From Phycicoccus sp. HDW14 (GTDB taxonomy: Bacteria; Actinomycetota; Actinomycetes; Actinomycetales; Dermatophilaceae): a stretch of DNA of 64,000 nt. The notes under the pieces are model-generated. The model was not told the origin of the DNA. It worked only from the letters and a program-made list of their open reading frames with translations, and made no database searches. Position numbers and translations under genes: made by a program. Numbering within the stretch: the stretch's first letter is position 1; every line of letters starts with the position of its first letter. The stretch spans positions 3,472,001 to 3,536,000 of the forward strand of contig NZ_CP049935.1 of NCBI RefSeq assembly GCF_011383005.1, given 5' to 3'. This document shows, piece after piece, positions 45,934 to 54,717 of this stretch.

Positions 45934-47546
45934 GCGAGACCCGCCCCGAACTCCTCCATCGCGAGGACCGGACGCAGCCGCTTCTCGACGGCCCTCGTGG
46001 AGAACGCCTTGCGCAGGACGTCCTTGGCCAGCACGTTGCCGACCGCCCCGAGGACCATCGCCTGGTCGAGCGAGAGGTAGCGGCGCGCGATGGTGCCCGA
46101 GTGGACGGCGACGGCGTCGAAGAACCCGCCGCGCCCGTACGCGTGGAGGTCGTGCTCGATGCGGGCGAGGTTGGCGAAGGACTCGCGCGGCTCGTGCATC
46201 ATCGCGAGGAACGACGCGTGCGGGGTGACGACGCCGTCGCCGAAGGTCGGGGTCGCGTTCGTCGCCGGCCGGCAGTCGCCGAAGCCGGGGTCGTAGTTCG
46301 TCTTCTCCTGGTCGCTGAAGTAGCCGTCCGGGTTGAGCCCGAGCGCGTCGACGCCGTACTCGCGGTAGCCGCCGGCCGGGTTCGACGAGGGCGAGAAGCC
46401 CCAGAACCCGTACTTCGCCTCGACGAGGCCGTGCTCGCGCTGGGCGCGCACGTGCAGCGGGTGGTTGCGGCCCCACGAGCGCGGCGCCCACCGGGCCTCG
46501 TCGACGAAGACGTCGGGCATGAGCTCCTCGAACATCGACCCGCCCCACCCGGGGACGATGTGCATCCCGCGGTAGGTGTACGCGCCCTCGAACACCTCGA
46601 GCCCGAGGTAGGTACGGGTCCTGCCGACGGGCTTCATCTCCGGCCACGACCAGTCGCAGGTGTCGGGGAAGGTGCGCCACGACGCGAACCAGTGCTTCGC
46701 GGGCACCTGGCCCTGCGAGATGCCGAGGTAGCTCGTGATGCGGGTCTCGGACACCGCGGTGTCGTAGTGGTGGTTCGTGTACCAGACGTCGTCGCCGACG
46801 CCGATGTGGTTGCCCTCGGTCACCCCGGAGGTGTCAGCCGGGGCGGTGACGTAGAAGCCGCCGTGCATCAGGCCGCCCGGGCGCGGGCCCGCGGCGTCGT
46901 AGAACATGTCCCAGCGCATCCGGGAGAAGAGCCGGTCGGCCTCGCGGCGGGCGCCGGGGACGGCCTCGCGCACGACGAGCAGGGCAGCGCCGAGCCAGCC
47001 GCTGTCGACGCTGGAGACGAACGGCTGCACCGGGTCGCCCGAGTCCGGCCAGGTCGTGATGACGTCGCCGGTCGCCTCGTCGTACCAGTTGAAGTACATG
47101 CCGCTCGGCTCGTGGTGCTCCATCCGCAGCAGCGTCGAGAGGGTGCGGCGCACGCGTCGGGTCGCCTCCCCGGGGGTGATGAGCCCCAGCTCGCGGGCCA
47201 CGACGGTGCTCCACAGGTAGCCGCCGATGTTCGTCGGCGAGGTGTAGCCGCTGCGGTCGCCCGCGGCGAGCGACTCCGGCATGTTGTCGGCCGGGAGGCC
47301 GGTGCGCTCGTCGGTCATCGCGACGAGCGAGCGCCAGGTGTCGGCGGCCCAGCGACGCACGGTGCGGGTGCTCCAGGCGGCGTGGTGGGCGTCGCCGCGC
47401 ACGAAGGCCGGTGCGGCAGAGCGGGTCAGGGCGCTCGCCGGTTGCGCGGCGGCACCGCTGACGACGAGCCCACCGAGCGCGGCGGCGCCGCCGACGAGGA
47501 GCTGGCGGCGCGAGGCCGCGGGGACGTGGAGGGTGCGGGGGGTCAT
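45930..47546 (-). CDS. Tat-exported glycoamylase-domain hydrolase (GH144-like)
   Basis: This 538-aa protein has a Tat-like leader (SRRQLLVGGAAALGGLVVSG, residues 12-31) and an alpha/alpha-barrel domain of the glycoamylase (PF10091) type, recognisable by SPTNIGGYLWSTVVA, YNWYD-like GMYFNWYDEATG, FSSVDSGWL-like FVSSVDSGWLG, and WGRNHPLHV. Characterised relatives include GH144 endo-beta-1,2-glucanases. It would cut beta-1,2-glucan outside the cell and feed the ABC importer encoded upstream. A different glucan substrate is not excluded. Confidence 0.75.
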   Translation of the reverse strand: MTPRTLHVPAASRRQLLVGGAAALGGLVVSGAAAQPASALTRSAAPAFVRGDAHHAAWSTRTVRRWAADTWRSLVAMTDERTGLPADNMPESLAAGDRSGYTSPTNIGGYLWSTVVARELGLITPGEATRRVRRTLSTLLRMEHHEPSGMYFNWYDEATGDVITTWPDSGDPVQPFVSSVDSGWLGAALLVVREAVPGARREADRLFSRMRWDMFYDAAGPRPGGLMHGGFYVTAPADTSGVTEGNHIGVGDDVWYTNHHYDTAVSETRITSYLGISQGQVPAKHWFASWRTFPDTCDWSWPEMKPVGRTRTYLGLEVFEGAYTYRGMHIVPGWGGSMFEELMPDVFVDEARWAPRSWGRNHPLHVRAQREHGLVEAKYGFWGFSPSSNPAGGYREYGVDALGLNPDGYFSDQEKTNYDPGFGDCRPATNATPTFGDGVVTPHASFLAMMHEPRESFANLARIEHDLHAYGRGGFFDAVAVHSGTIARRYLSLDQAMVLGAVGNVLAKDVLRKAFSTRAVEKRLRPVLAMEEFGAGLA

Positions 47547-47595
47547 GAGGATGTCTCCTGACGGGGGTGGAGGGTGGGTCCGGGGTGACCGGGCC

Positions 47596-48420
47596 TCACT
47601 TGATGCCGGTCGTCGCGATGCCCTCGATGAAGCGTCGCTGGAAGACCATGAACACGATGAGCACGGGCAGGACGACGACGGTGGCGCCGGCCAGGAGCAG
47701 CCCGTACTGCGTGCTGTTCTGGCCGGTGCTGTAGAGCGCGAGCGCCACCGGCAGGGTGTAGGTGTCCTCCGTCTGGGCCACGACGAGCGGCCAGAGGAAG
47801 TTGTTCCAGCTCCCGAGGAAGGTGAGGATGCCGAGCGTCGCGAGGGCCGGCCCGCACAGGGGCAGGATGATCCGCGCGAAGATCCGCAGCTCGCCGGCCC
47901 CGTCGACGCGCCCGGCGTCGATGAGGTCCTTCGGCAGCCCGAGGATGAACTGGCGCATGAGGAAGACGCCGAACGGGCTGACGAGGAACGGCAGGAACAG
48001 GCCCGGGAGGGTGTTGACCAGCCCCGCGTTCGCCACGAGCACGAACAGGGGGACGAAGGTGACGACCCCGGGGATCATCAGCGTGGTCATGACGACGACG
48101 AACAGCGCCTTCTTGCCGCGGAAGTCGAGCATCGCCAGGGCGTAGCCGAGCGCCGAGCAGAAGAGCAGGTTGCCGGCCGTCACGACGACCGCGACCACCA
48201 CGGAGTTCGTGAAGTAGCCGCCGAAGTCGAGCCGGCTGAACAGCTGCGTGTAGTTGTCGAGCGAGGCCGACTGGGGCCACCACGTGGGGGGCGCCTGGCG
48301 CAGCTCGCCCTCGGACTTCAGCGAGCCGAGGACCATCCACGCGAACGGGGCGACGACGGCGACGAGGGCGACGGTGAGGACGCCGTAGAGCCACCAGGTG
48401 CCCTTGCGCGAGCCGAGCAT
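47596..48420 (-). CDS. Carbohydrate ABC transporter permease (MalG-like)
   Basis: The 274-aa product has six hydrophobic segments and the cytoplasmic EAA loop (LPKDLIDAGRVDGAGELRIF, near residue 185). It pairs with the MalF-like permease; its ATG overlaps the latter's stop. No ATPase is encoded here, so a shared MsiK-type ATPase elsewhere is likely, as is common in actinobacteria. Confidence 0.9.
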   Translation of the reverse strand: MLGSRKGTWWLYGVLTVALVAVVAPFAWMVLGSLKSEGELRQAPPTWWPQSASLDNYTQLFSRLDFGGYFTNSVVVAVVVTAGNLLFCSALGYALAMLDFRGKKALFVVVMTTLMIPGVVTFVPLFVLVANAGLVNTLPGLFLPFLVSPFGVFLMRQFILGLPKDLIDAGRVDGAGELRIFARIILPLCGPALATLGILTFLGSWNNFLWPLVVAQTEDTYTLPVALALYSTGQNSTQYGLLLAGATVVVLPVLIVFMVFQRRFIEGIATTGIK

Positions 48421-49366
48421 CACTTCTCCTCTCGCAGGAGGCGGAACTGGATGGCGGTGACGACCGCGACGAGGACGAAGATGATGTAGCTGATCGACGC
48501 CGCGTACCCGTAGTTGCCGAAGCCGAACTGCTCGTACGTGTACATGGACATCGACTTCGTCGAGTTGAGCGGCCCGCCGTTGGTGAGGACGAACGGCTCC
48601 TCGAAGAACTGCAGGTAGCCGATGCCCGTGGTCACCGAGACGAAGAGGATCGTCGGGCGCATCAGCGGCAGGGTGATGTGGCGGAACCGCTGCCACGCCG
48701 ACGCACCGTCGATGGCCGCGGCCTCGTGGAGGTTCCACGGCACCGCCTGCAGCCCGGCGAGGAAGATGATCATCCCGGTGCCGAAGTTGCGCCACGTCGC
48801 CATGAGGATCAGCGAGGGCATCGACCAGCTCGGGTCGCCGAGCCAGTTCGGCCCGTCGACGCCGACCCACCCGAGCACGGTGTTGATCAGCCCGTAGTCG
48901 GTCTCCAGGAGGAAGCGCCACACGACGGCCACCGCGACGATCGAGGTGATGACGGGTGTGTAGAAGCCGAGCCGGAAGACGCCGCGCAGCCGGGTGATGC
49001 CCCTGTCGAGCGCGACGGCCGCGGCGAGCGCGACGAGGAGGGTCAGCGGCACGCCGACGACGACGAAGTACGCCGTGTTGAGCATCGCCTTGCGGAAGAC
49101 CGGGTCGCCGAGGGCCCGGGTGTAGTTCTCGAGGCCGACGACGTCGACGGAGAAGGGGGTCCGCAGGTCGCGCGACCGGGTGTCGGTGAAGCTCATGAAG
49201 AGCGACTGGAGCACCGGCCAGAGCGTGAAGGTGAGGAAGAGCAGGCAGAACGGCAGGGCGAGGATCCACGCCGCCCGCCCCTCCGCCCGGGCGGAGGCGC
49301 GGCGGCGCCGCCCGCCCGGGACGGTGGTCTCGCCGGCGGGGCCGGCGGGGCGGTCGTCGTGGTCAT
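48420..49366 (-). CDS. Carbohydrate ABC transporter permease (MalF-like), frame broken once
   Basis: About 315 aa when repaired. The polytopic permease has an EAA loop (IPWNLHEAAAIDGASAWQ-like sequence near residue 210). ATG 49366 follows the binding-protein stop by one base and encodes a Pro/Arg-rich cytoplasmic N-terminus. The frame shifts at the C4 run 49278-49281; one added base joins PGRRG to RAAWILALPFCLLFL, the first helix. Without the repair, the gene would begin mid-helix at 49214. Confidence 0.87.
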
Positions 49367-49367
49367 G

Positions 49368-50639
49368 TCACTGACCGGTGCCGATGGAGTCGGCCTGCTG
49401 CTGGACGGTCTCCAGCGCCTTCTTCGGGTCGGCGCCGGTCTTGGTGACCTTCTCCATCTCGGTGTCGAGGTTCGCGACCACCTGCTCCCACGTCGGGAAC
49501 GACGGCGGGGCCTTGGCGGTCTGGAGCTGCTCGCCGAAGACCTTGAGCTTGTCGTCGGCCGAGAGCGAGGGGTCGTCCCAGGCGGACTGCACGGAGGGCA
49601 GGTCGGTGGACATGCCGTACCACTTGGCCTGGGTCTTGGGGTCGGCGAGGAACTGGACGAACTTCCACGCGGTGTCGCGCTGCTTGGAGCTCTTGAAGAC
49701 GACGAAGTCCGAGCCGCCCACGAACGAGGAGGACTGCTTGTCGGCGGGGATCTTCGCGACGGAGTACTTGTCCTTGAAGCCGGCGCCGCCGACCTTCTCG
49801 ACCGCGGACATCATCCACGGGCCGGAGATGAACATCGGGACCTTGCCGCTCGCGAAGTCGGGCTCGGTCGTCGGCTGCACCGGGGCGGCCTTGTCGGAGA
49901 TGCCGTCGGTGAAGAACGACTGGTAGTACTGCGCGGCCTTGAGCAGCTCGGGGCTGTCGAAGGAGTACTTGCCGTCCTTCTCGAGCGAGGCACCGGCCGA
50001 CCAGGCGAACGGCATGAGGGTCTGCCACGACCCGGTGCCGCCGGCCTGCAGGCCGATGCCGTACTTGGCGCCGGCCTTGTCCTGCATCGCCTTGGCCATG
50101 TCCTTCAGGCCCTGCCAGGTCGTCGGCGCGGCGTCGTAGCCGGCCTTCTTCGCGAGGTCGGTGCGGTAGTAGAGCAGCCGGGTCTCGACGTACCAGGGGA
50201 TGCCGTACGAGGTGTCGCCGACCTTCGTGGTCTCCTGCGCGCCGGGGAAGAACCCGCTCGCGTCGATGTTGCCGGGCAGCGGGTCGAGCGCGTCGAGGCC
50301 GGCGAACTCACCCATCCAGGTGGTGCCGACCATCGCGGCGTCCGGGGTGCTGTTCGCGGTGATCGCCGTCGTGAACTTGTCGTGCGCCGCGTCCCACGGG
50401 ATCGCCGTGACGTTGACCTTGGCCCCGGGGTTCTGGGCCTCGAAGTCCTTGGCGAGGTCGGGCAGCTTCTCGCCCTCGGCGCCCATCGCCCAGACGGTGA
50501 TGGTGCCCGTGGCCTTGCCGCCGGAGACGTCCGTGGCCTGCGCGCCGGCGCCGCCGGTGTCCTCGGCGCGTCCGCAGGCGCTGAGGGTCAGGGCGGCGGT
50601 GGCCAGGAGGGCCAGGACCGTCGTCGGGGTGCGTCTCAT
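49368..50639 (-). CDS. Sugar-binding lipoprotein of the ABC transporter
   Basis: This 423-aa extracellular solute-binding protein (family 1) has a lipoprotein signal with lipobox LSAC (about residues 18-21). The mature part has the usual two-lobed pattern, including GIPWYVETRLLYYRTDLAKK. It delivers oligosaccharides to the permeases encoded immediately downstream. Its gene follows lacI by 39 bp. Confidence 0.9.
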   Translation of the reverse strand: MRRTPTTVLALLATAALTLSACGRAEDTGGAGAQATDVSGGKATGTITVWAMGAEGEKLPDLAKDFEAQNPGAKVNVTAIPWDAAHDKFTTAITANSTPDAAMVGTTWMGEFAGLDALDPLPGNIDASGFFPGAQETTKVGDTSYGIPWYVETRLLYYRTDLAKKAGYDAAPTTWQGLKDMAKAMQDKAGAKYGIGLQAGGTGSWQTLMPFAWSAGASLEKDGKYSFDSPELLKAAQYYQSFFTDGISDKAAPVQPTTEPDFASGKVPMFISGPWMMSAVEKVGGAGFKDKYSVAKIPADKQSSSFVGGSDFVVFKSSKQRDTAWKFVQFLADPKTQAKWYGMSTDLPSVQSAWDDPSLSADDKLKVFGEQLQTAKAPPSFPTWEQVVANLDTEMEKVTKTGADPKKALETVQQQADSIGTGQ

Positions 50640-50678
50640 GTCGTGCTCACTTCCTTGTGGGGTGGGGCGGGAGGGTGG

Positions 50679-51722
50679 TCAGGCGGTGGGGGCGGAGCGG
50701 GCCGGCTCGGGGCAGCCGCACGAGCCGCGCAGGACGACCCGGGTCGCGAGGACCCCGTGGTCGACCGGGTCGGCGCCGGTGACCCGCTCGTGGAGGCGGT
50801 GGGCGGCGAGGGCGCCGAGGTCGCGGACGGGCTGGCGCACCGTCGTCAGGCCCGGGCGCAGGTAGCGGGCGGCCATGACGTCGTCCCAGCCGGTGACGGC
50901 GAGGTCGTCCGGGACGCGGACGCCGGCGGTCACGAGGCGCTCGACGAGGGCGAGGGCGACCTCGTCGTTGGCGCAGACGACGGCGTCGGCGGGCAGGCCG
51001 TCGGCGAGGAGGCGTTCGGCGGCGGCGGTGCCGTCGGCCTCGCGCAGCCCGCCACCCATCGGCGCCGGGACCTCGAGCCCGCGCTCGCGCAGGGCGTGGG
51101 TGAAGCCCTCGAGGCGCTGGCGCACGTCGGGGGCGACGTCGGGGTCGCCGACGAACACCGGGCGGGTGCGGCCGTGGACGTCGAGGAGGTGGGTGGTCAG
51201 GGCCGCGGCGCTCGTGGTGTTCTCGGCGGCGAGGTGCTCGAACCCGACGGTGTCACCGCCGGCCACGACGAGCAGCGGCCGCTGGCGGGTGGCCCGGCGC
51301 AGGACGTCGTCGGGCAGCAGGCCACCGAGGACGGCGACGCCGTCGACGCCGGCGACCAGCCGGGTGAAGCGGGCGGCGTCGAGGGGGCGGTCCCGCTCGA
51401 CGAGGGTGAGGACGACGCTGAGGTCGAGCTCGGCGGCGGCCTCCTCGAAGCCCATGAGCAGCTCGGAGAAGTACGGGCCGGCGAGCTCGGGGAGGACCAG
51501 GCCGAGGGCCTCGTGGTGGCGCACGGCGAGGGAGCGGGCGGCGGCGAGCGGCATGTAGTCGAGCCGGTCGATGGCCTCGAGGACCTTGCCCCGGGTGGCG
51601 GCCGAGACGGCGCCGGTGCCCTGGACGACCCGGGAGACGGTGGCGATCGAGACACCGGCGGCCTCGGCGACCGAGTAGATCGTCGGGCCCGAGGGCTCGC
51701 GGGCCGGGGTACGGACCGCCAT
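50679..51722 (-). CDS. LacI-family repressor of the sugar operon
   Basis: This 347-aa protein has an N-terminal LacI helix-turn-helix (TIYSVAEAAGVSIATVSRVV, residues 14-33) and the LDYMPLAAARSLA hinge. A periplasmic-binding-protein-like sensor domain follows. Two GTAAGCGCTTAC-type palindromes lie directly upstream of its start, so it probably represses its own transcript and the transport and hydrolase genes downstream. Confidence 0.92.
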   Translation of the reverse strand: MAVRTPAREPSGPTIYSVAEAAGVSIATVSRVVQGTGAVSAATRGKVLEAIDRLDYMPLAAARSLAVRHHEALGLVLPELAGPYFSELLMGFEEAAAELDLSVVLTLVERDRPLDAARFTRLVAGVDGVAVLGGLLPDDVLRRATRQRPLLVVAGGDTVGFEHLAAENTTSAAALTTHLLDVHGRTRPVFVGDPDVAPDVRQRLEGFTHALRERGLEVPAPMGGGLREADGTAAAERLLADGLPADAVVCANDEVALALVERLVTAGVRVPDDLAVTGWDDVMAARYLRPGLTTVRQPVRDLGALAAHRLHERVTGADPVDHGVLATRVVLRGSCGCPEPARSAPTA

Positions 51723-51734
51723 GCGCACACCTCC

Positions 51735-51772
51735 TTGTAAGCGCTTACAACTTGCGTTGTGAGCGCTTACAC
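51735..51772. promoter_or_regulatory. Two LacI-type operators upstream of the sugar operon
   Basis: TTGTAAGCGCTTACAA at 51735-51750 is a perfect 16-bp palindrome. TTGTGAGCGCTTACAC at 51757-51772 is a near-perfect copy. Their centres are 22 bp apart, about two helical turns, and the first ends 13 bp before the lacI ATG. Both carry the AAGCGCTT-like core of LacI-family operators. Confidence 0.82.
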
Positions 51773-51852
51773 TGCCACGGCGTCCGCGAGGTGTGGGGTT
51801 TGGCGGCAGAGAATCTTCGGGAGCCGGGGTGCTCCCGCGCTGGTCGAGTTCG

Positions 51853-51947
51853 CGGGCTCTGGTGCGGTTCGCGGGCTCTGGTCCGGATCGTCGGCTCTGG
51901 TCCGGATCGTCCGCTCTGGTCCGGTTCGTGGGCTCTGGTCCGATGTG
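51853..51947. repeat. 19-bp tandem repeat array, five units
   Basis: Units start at 51853, 51872, 51891, 51910 and 51929, each with the core GCTCTGGT(C/G)CGG. The period is exactly 19 bp, so no reading frame is kept. The array runs into the nested hairpin at 51931-51996, which contains an inverted copy of the core. Confidence 0.85.
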
Positions 51948-51996
51948 CCGGATGGCGGTGACTTCTCGCCGCCATCCGGGATTCCGGACCAGAGCC
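51931..51996. repeat. Nested inverted repeat at the end of the 19-bp array
   Basis: Inner perfect 11-bp arms CCGGATGGCGG (51948-51958) and CCGCCATCCGG (51969-51979) enclose a 10-nt loop. Outer perfect 12-bp arms GGCTCTGGTCCG (51931-51942) and CGGACCAGAGCC (51985-51996) come from the last tandem unit and an inverted copy. The 5-nt spacers between inner and outer arms do not pair. It could be a terminator or a REP-type element. Confidence 0.8.
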
Positions 51997-52059
51997 GGGG
52001 TGGGTCGGGCGGCCGGCCAGCACTTCCCCGCGGACCTCCGGCTCGCCACACTGTGCGTC

Positions 52060-52526
52060 ATGGGCACCCCGTACACCGTCAGCCGCTCCACGACCGTCGC
52101 CGCTGCGCCGGAGGCCGTCCGGGCGCTGCTGCGCGACTTCCGGCAGTGGCCGCGGTGGTCGCCGTGGGAGGACCTCGACCCGGCGATGCGCCGCACGTAC
52201 TCCGGTGCCGAGGCCGGGGTGGGGGCGCGCTACGCCTGGGCCGGGAACCGCAGGGCCGGCCGGGGGACCATGGAGGTCGTCGGCGACGCACCGCACGAGG
52301 TCGATGTCGCCCTGTCCTTCGAGAAGCCGTTCCCGTCCCGCTCGCGCGTCGAGTTCGTCCTCACCCCCAGGACGGCACGACCGGGGTCGAGTGGCGGATG
52401 GTCGGCGAGCTGACCGCGATGATGCGCCTCTTCTCGGTCGTGAAGTCGATGGACTCCCTCGTCGGACCCGACATGGAGAAGGGCCTGACCCGGCTGCGCG
52501 CGGCCGCCGAGGGCGCGACCGCCTGA
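52060..52526 (+). CDS. SRPBCC-family protein, frame broken once
   Basis: About 155 aa when repaired. It resembles polyketide-cyclase/dehydrase-type SRPBCC proteins, with WPRWSPWEDLDPAM near residue 30, SFEKPFPSRSRVEF and a C-terminal helix (MEKGLTRLRAAAEG). The frame shifts at the C5 run 52364-52368; one added base joins EFVLTP to QDGTTGVEWRM. The family binds hydrophobic ligands; its role here is unknown. Confidence 0.78.
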
Positions 52527-52529
52527 GGG

Positions 52530-53243
52530 TCAGCGGGCCGGCGCGGGGCGGACGGTCCGGCCGCCGAGGGCGGTGCGCGCGAGGAGCAGGACGAGCAGCA
52601 GCTCCCCGACGACGACAGGGGCCAGGACCATCGGCAGGGTCACGCCGTCGAGGGGCAGCAGCGTGGCGGCCAGGGCGGTCGTCCCGCTGAGCGAGAGCGC
52701 GAGCGGGCCGAGCCGGGCGGCCAGCCCCGAGGGGGCCGAGCGCCAGAACGCGACCCCGGTCGCCACCAGGTGCAGCCCGAGGACGCCGAGCGCGTTGGCC
52801 CAGTGGTCGCGGAAGGCCGGGGCGGCGGACGGGCCGGTCCACAGCAGGACGAGCGCGCCGACGACGAGCAGCAGGGCGTAGCCGGTCCGCGCGAGCAGGG
52901 CGGCGTACGCGGCCGGGTGCGCGTGCTCCCGGGTCACCCGCCAGACGCCGCGCGCCACCGCCACCTCGAGGACCGCCACGATGAGGAAGGTGCTGACGAC
53001 GTCGAGGCTCGACGCGCGCGGGCCCACCCCGTCGAGCAGCGCGACGGCGGGGACCGAGAGGGCCAGCGTGGCGAGGAGCCCGAGCACGGAGAGCCGGGCG
53101 GTCCGGCCCACGGCCACCGACCGGCTGGCGGCACGGGTCCGCAGCGCGGGCCGGGCCCGCAGCTGCTGGGGGGTGCGCAGCTGCGGGTGGGCCAGCACGG
53201 GAGCGTGGGTCCGGACGGTGGCCCGGGTCGCGGTCGTCGTCAT
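52530..53243 (-). CDS. Uncharacterised polytopic membrane protein (DUF4386-like)
   Basis: The 237-aa product has about six hydrophobic segments after an Arg/Thr-rich N-terminus. Segments such as LDVVSTFLIVAVLEVAVARGV and YALLLVVGALVLLW recall DUF4386 proteins; I am not certain of the family. It converges on the SRPBCC gene with 3 bp between the stops. ATG 53243 was chosen as the start of the compact frame. Confidence 0.6.
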   Translation of the reverse strand: MTTTATRATVRTHAPVLAHPQLRTPQQLRARPALRTRAASRSVAVGRTARLSVLGLLATLALSVPAVALLDGVGPRASSLDVVSTFLIVAVLEVAVARGVWRVTREHAHPAAYAALLARTGYALLLVVGALVLLWTGPSAAPAFRDHWANALGVLGLHLVATGVAFWRSAPSGLAARLGPLALSLSGTTALAATLLPLDGVTLPMVLAPVVVGELLLVLLLARTALGGRTVRPAPAR

Positions 53244-53387
53244 GGCTCGAGACTGGTGCCGGCGGGGCCCCGGTGTCTGTCGGGGGGAGCCCTGAGACGA
53301 CCCCGAACCACCCCCGGGAGGCGCTGCTAGGGTCCACGAGCGTGACGAGCCGCCTGCCCGCCGCCCGACCCGCGGCCCCCTGACGAC

Positions 53388-54629
53388 GTGGGCCACCACC
53401 ACGGGGCACCGGCCCACACCGGCCACCGGGCCGCACCGTTCGCACCGACCCCGCTCGCGACCCGGGTCGTCGTGCTCGTGCTCGTCGCCCTGACCGCCGC
53501 CGCCACCGTCGTCGGGCTCGTCACCCTCTGGCCGCGCGGCGAGGTGCCGAAGAACCCCGACCTCGACTACGCCGTGAGCGGTGCGACCTTCCCGCGGGCC
53601 ACCGTCGTCTCGCTCACCGAGCCCTGCCCGGCCGTGGCCCCGGACTCGACCGACGGCGGCCCGACGGGTGCGCCCGACTGCGGTCAGCTGACGGCGCGGC
53701 TCGAGGACGGCACGACGCAGACGGTGCGCATCCAGCCCGAGGTCAGCCGCTCGGGCCTGCGCGCCGGCGACACGGTCACCCTGCTCCGGCTGCCCGACGA
53801 CGCGGTCGCGGACGCCACCGAGCAGGGCGCGGTGCTCGACGACGTCTACTCCTTCGCCGGGGTGGACCGCCATCCACCGCTGCTCGTCCTCAGTGCCGTC
53901 TTCGTCGTGCTCGTGCTCGTCGTCGCCCGGTGGCGTGGGCTCGCGGCGCTCGTCAGCCTGGGCATCGGCGGGTACATCCTGCTGTCCTTCGTGGCCCCGG
54001 CGCTGCTCCAGGGTGCGGACCCGGTCGCCGTGGGGCTCACCGCCTCCGGCGCGACGATGCTCGTCGTCCTCTACCTGACGCACGGACCGAGCCTGCGCAC
54101 CTCGACCGCCCTCCTCGGCACCGTCGTCGGGCTGGCCCTGACCGCCGTGGCCGGCACGCTGGGCGCCGACGCCGCTCGGCTCACGGGCGTCGGGGACGAG
54201 AACGGCGGTCTCCTCCAGGCGCTCGCGGGTGAGGTCCGGCTGCACGACCTCGTCGCCTGCGGGGTCCTCATCGCCGCGTTCGGCGTGCTCAACGACGTGA
54301 CGATCAGCCAGACCTCGGCGGTGTGGGAGCTGCGGGCCGCCGACCCCGGGCGCAGCCGCGCGGTGCTCTTCGCCTCGGCCATGCGGATCGGCCGCGACCA
54401 CCTCGCCTCGACCGTCTACACGATCGTCTTCGCGTATGCCGGTGCGGCGCTGCCGATCCTCCTGCTCATCGCGCTGTCCGGCCAGAGCCTCGACACCCTC
54501 TTCCTCTCCGAGGACATCACCGCCGAGGTGGTGCGCACGCTCGCCAGCGCCATCGGGCTGGTGCTCGCGATCCCGGCGACGACGGCGGTGGCCGTCCTCG
54601 TCGCACCGCCGCCGACCCGTCCGGAGTGA
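53388..54629 (+). CDS. YibE/F-like membrane protein
   Basis: The 413-aa product has one N-terminal membrane helix and an extracytoplasmic domain (residues about 60-155), with seven or eight further helices after it. Segments include GGYILLSFVAPALLQG, LYLTHGPSLRTSTALLGT and FGVLNDVTISQTSAVWEL, which are characteristic of YibE/F proteins. Function is unknown in the family. The His-rich start MGHHHG could bind metal but may be incidental. Confidence 0.85.
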   Translation: MGHHHGAPAHTGHRAAPFAPTPLATRVVVLVLVALTAAATVVGLVTLWPRGEVPKNPDLDYAVSGATFPRATVVSLTEPCPAVAPDSTDGGPTGAPDCGQLTARLEDGTTQTVRIQPEVSRSGLRAGDTVTLLRLPDDAVADATEQGAVLDDVYSFAGVDRHPPLLVLSAVFVVLVLVVARWRGLAALVSLGIGGYILLSFVAPALLQGADPVAVGLTASGATMLVVLYLTHGPSLRTSTALLGTVVGLALTAVAGTLGADAARLTGVGDENGGLLQALAGEVRLHDLVACGVLIAAFGVLNDVTISQTSAVWELRAADPGRSRAVLFASAMRIGRDHLASTVYTIVFAYAGAALPILLLIALSGQSLDTLFLSEDITAEVVRTLASAIGLVLAIPATTAVAVLVAPPPTRPE

Positions 54630-54717
54630 CCGGCGGCTGGTGCGGCCCACCCGGCTGTGATGGGATCGGGTGCACCAGCGGGACGTCCGTCGTGCTGGTC
54701 GTCGACCGGAGGCCCGC

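Noticed and set aside
51843-52060. Coding sequence over the 19-bp repeats
   Set aside because: The period is not a multiple of three and the open frames translate to low-complexity Arg/Pro-rich sequence.
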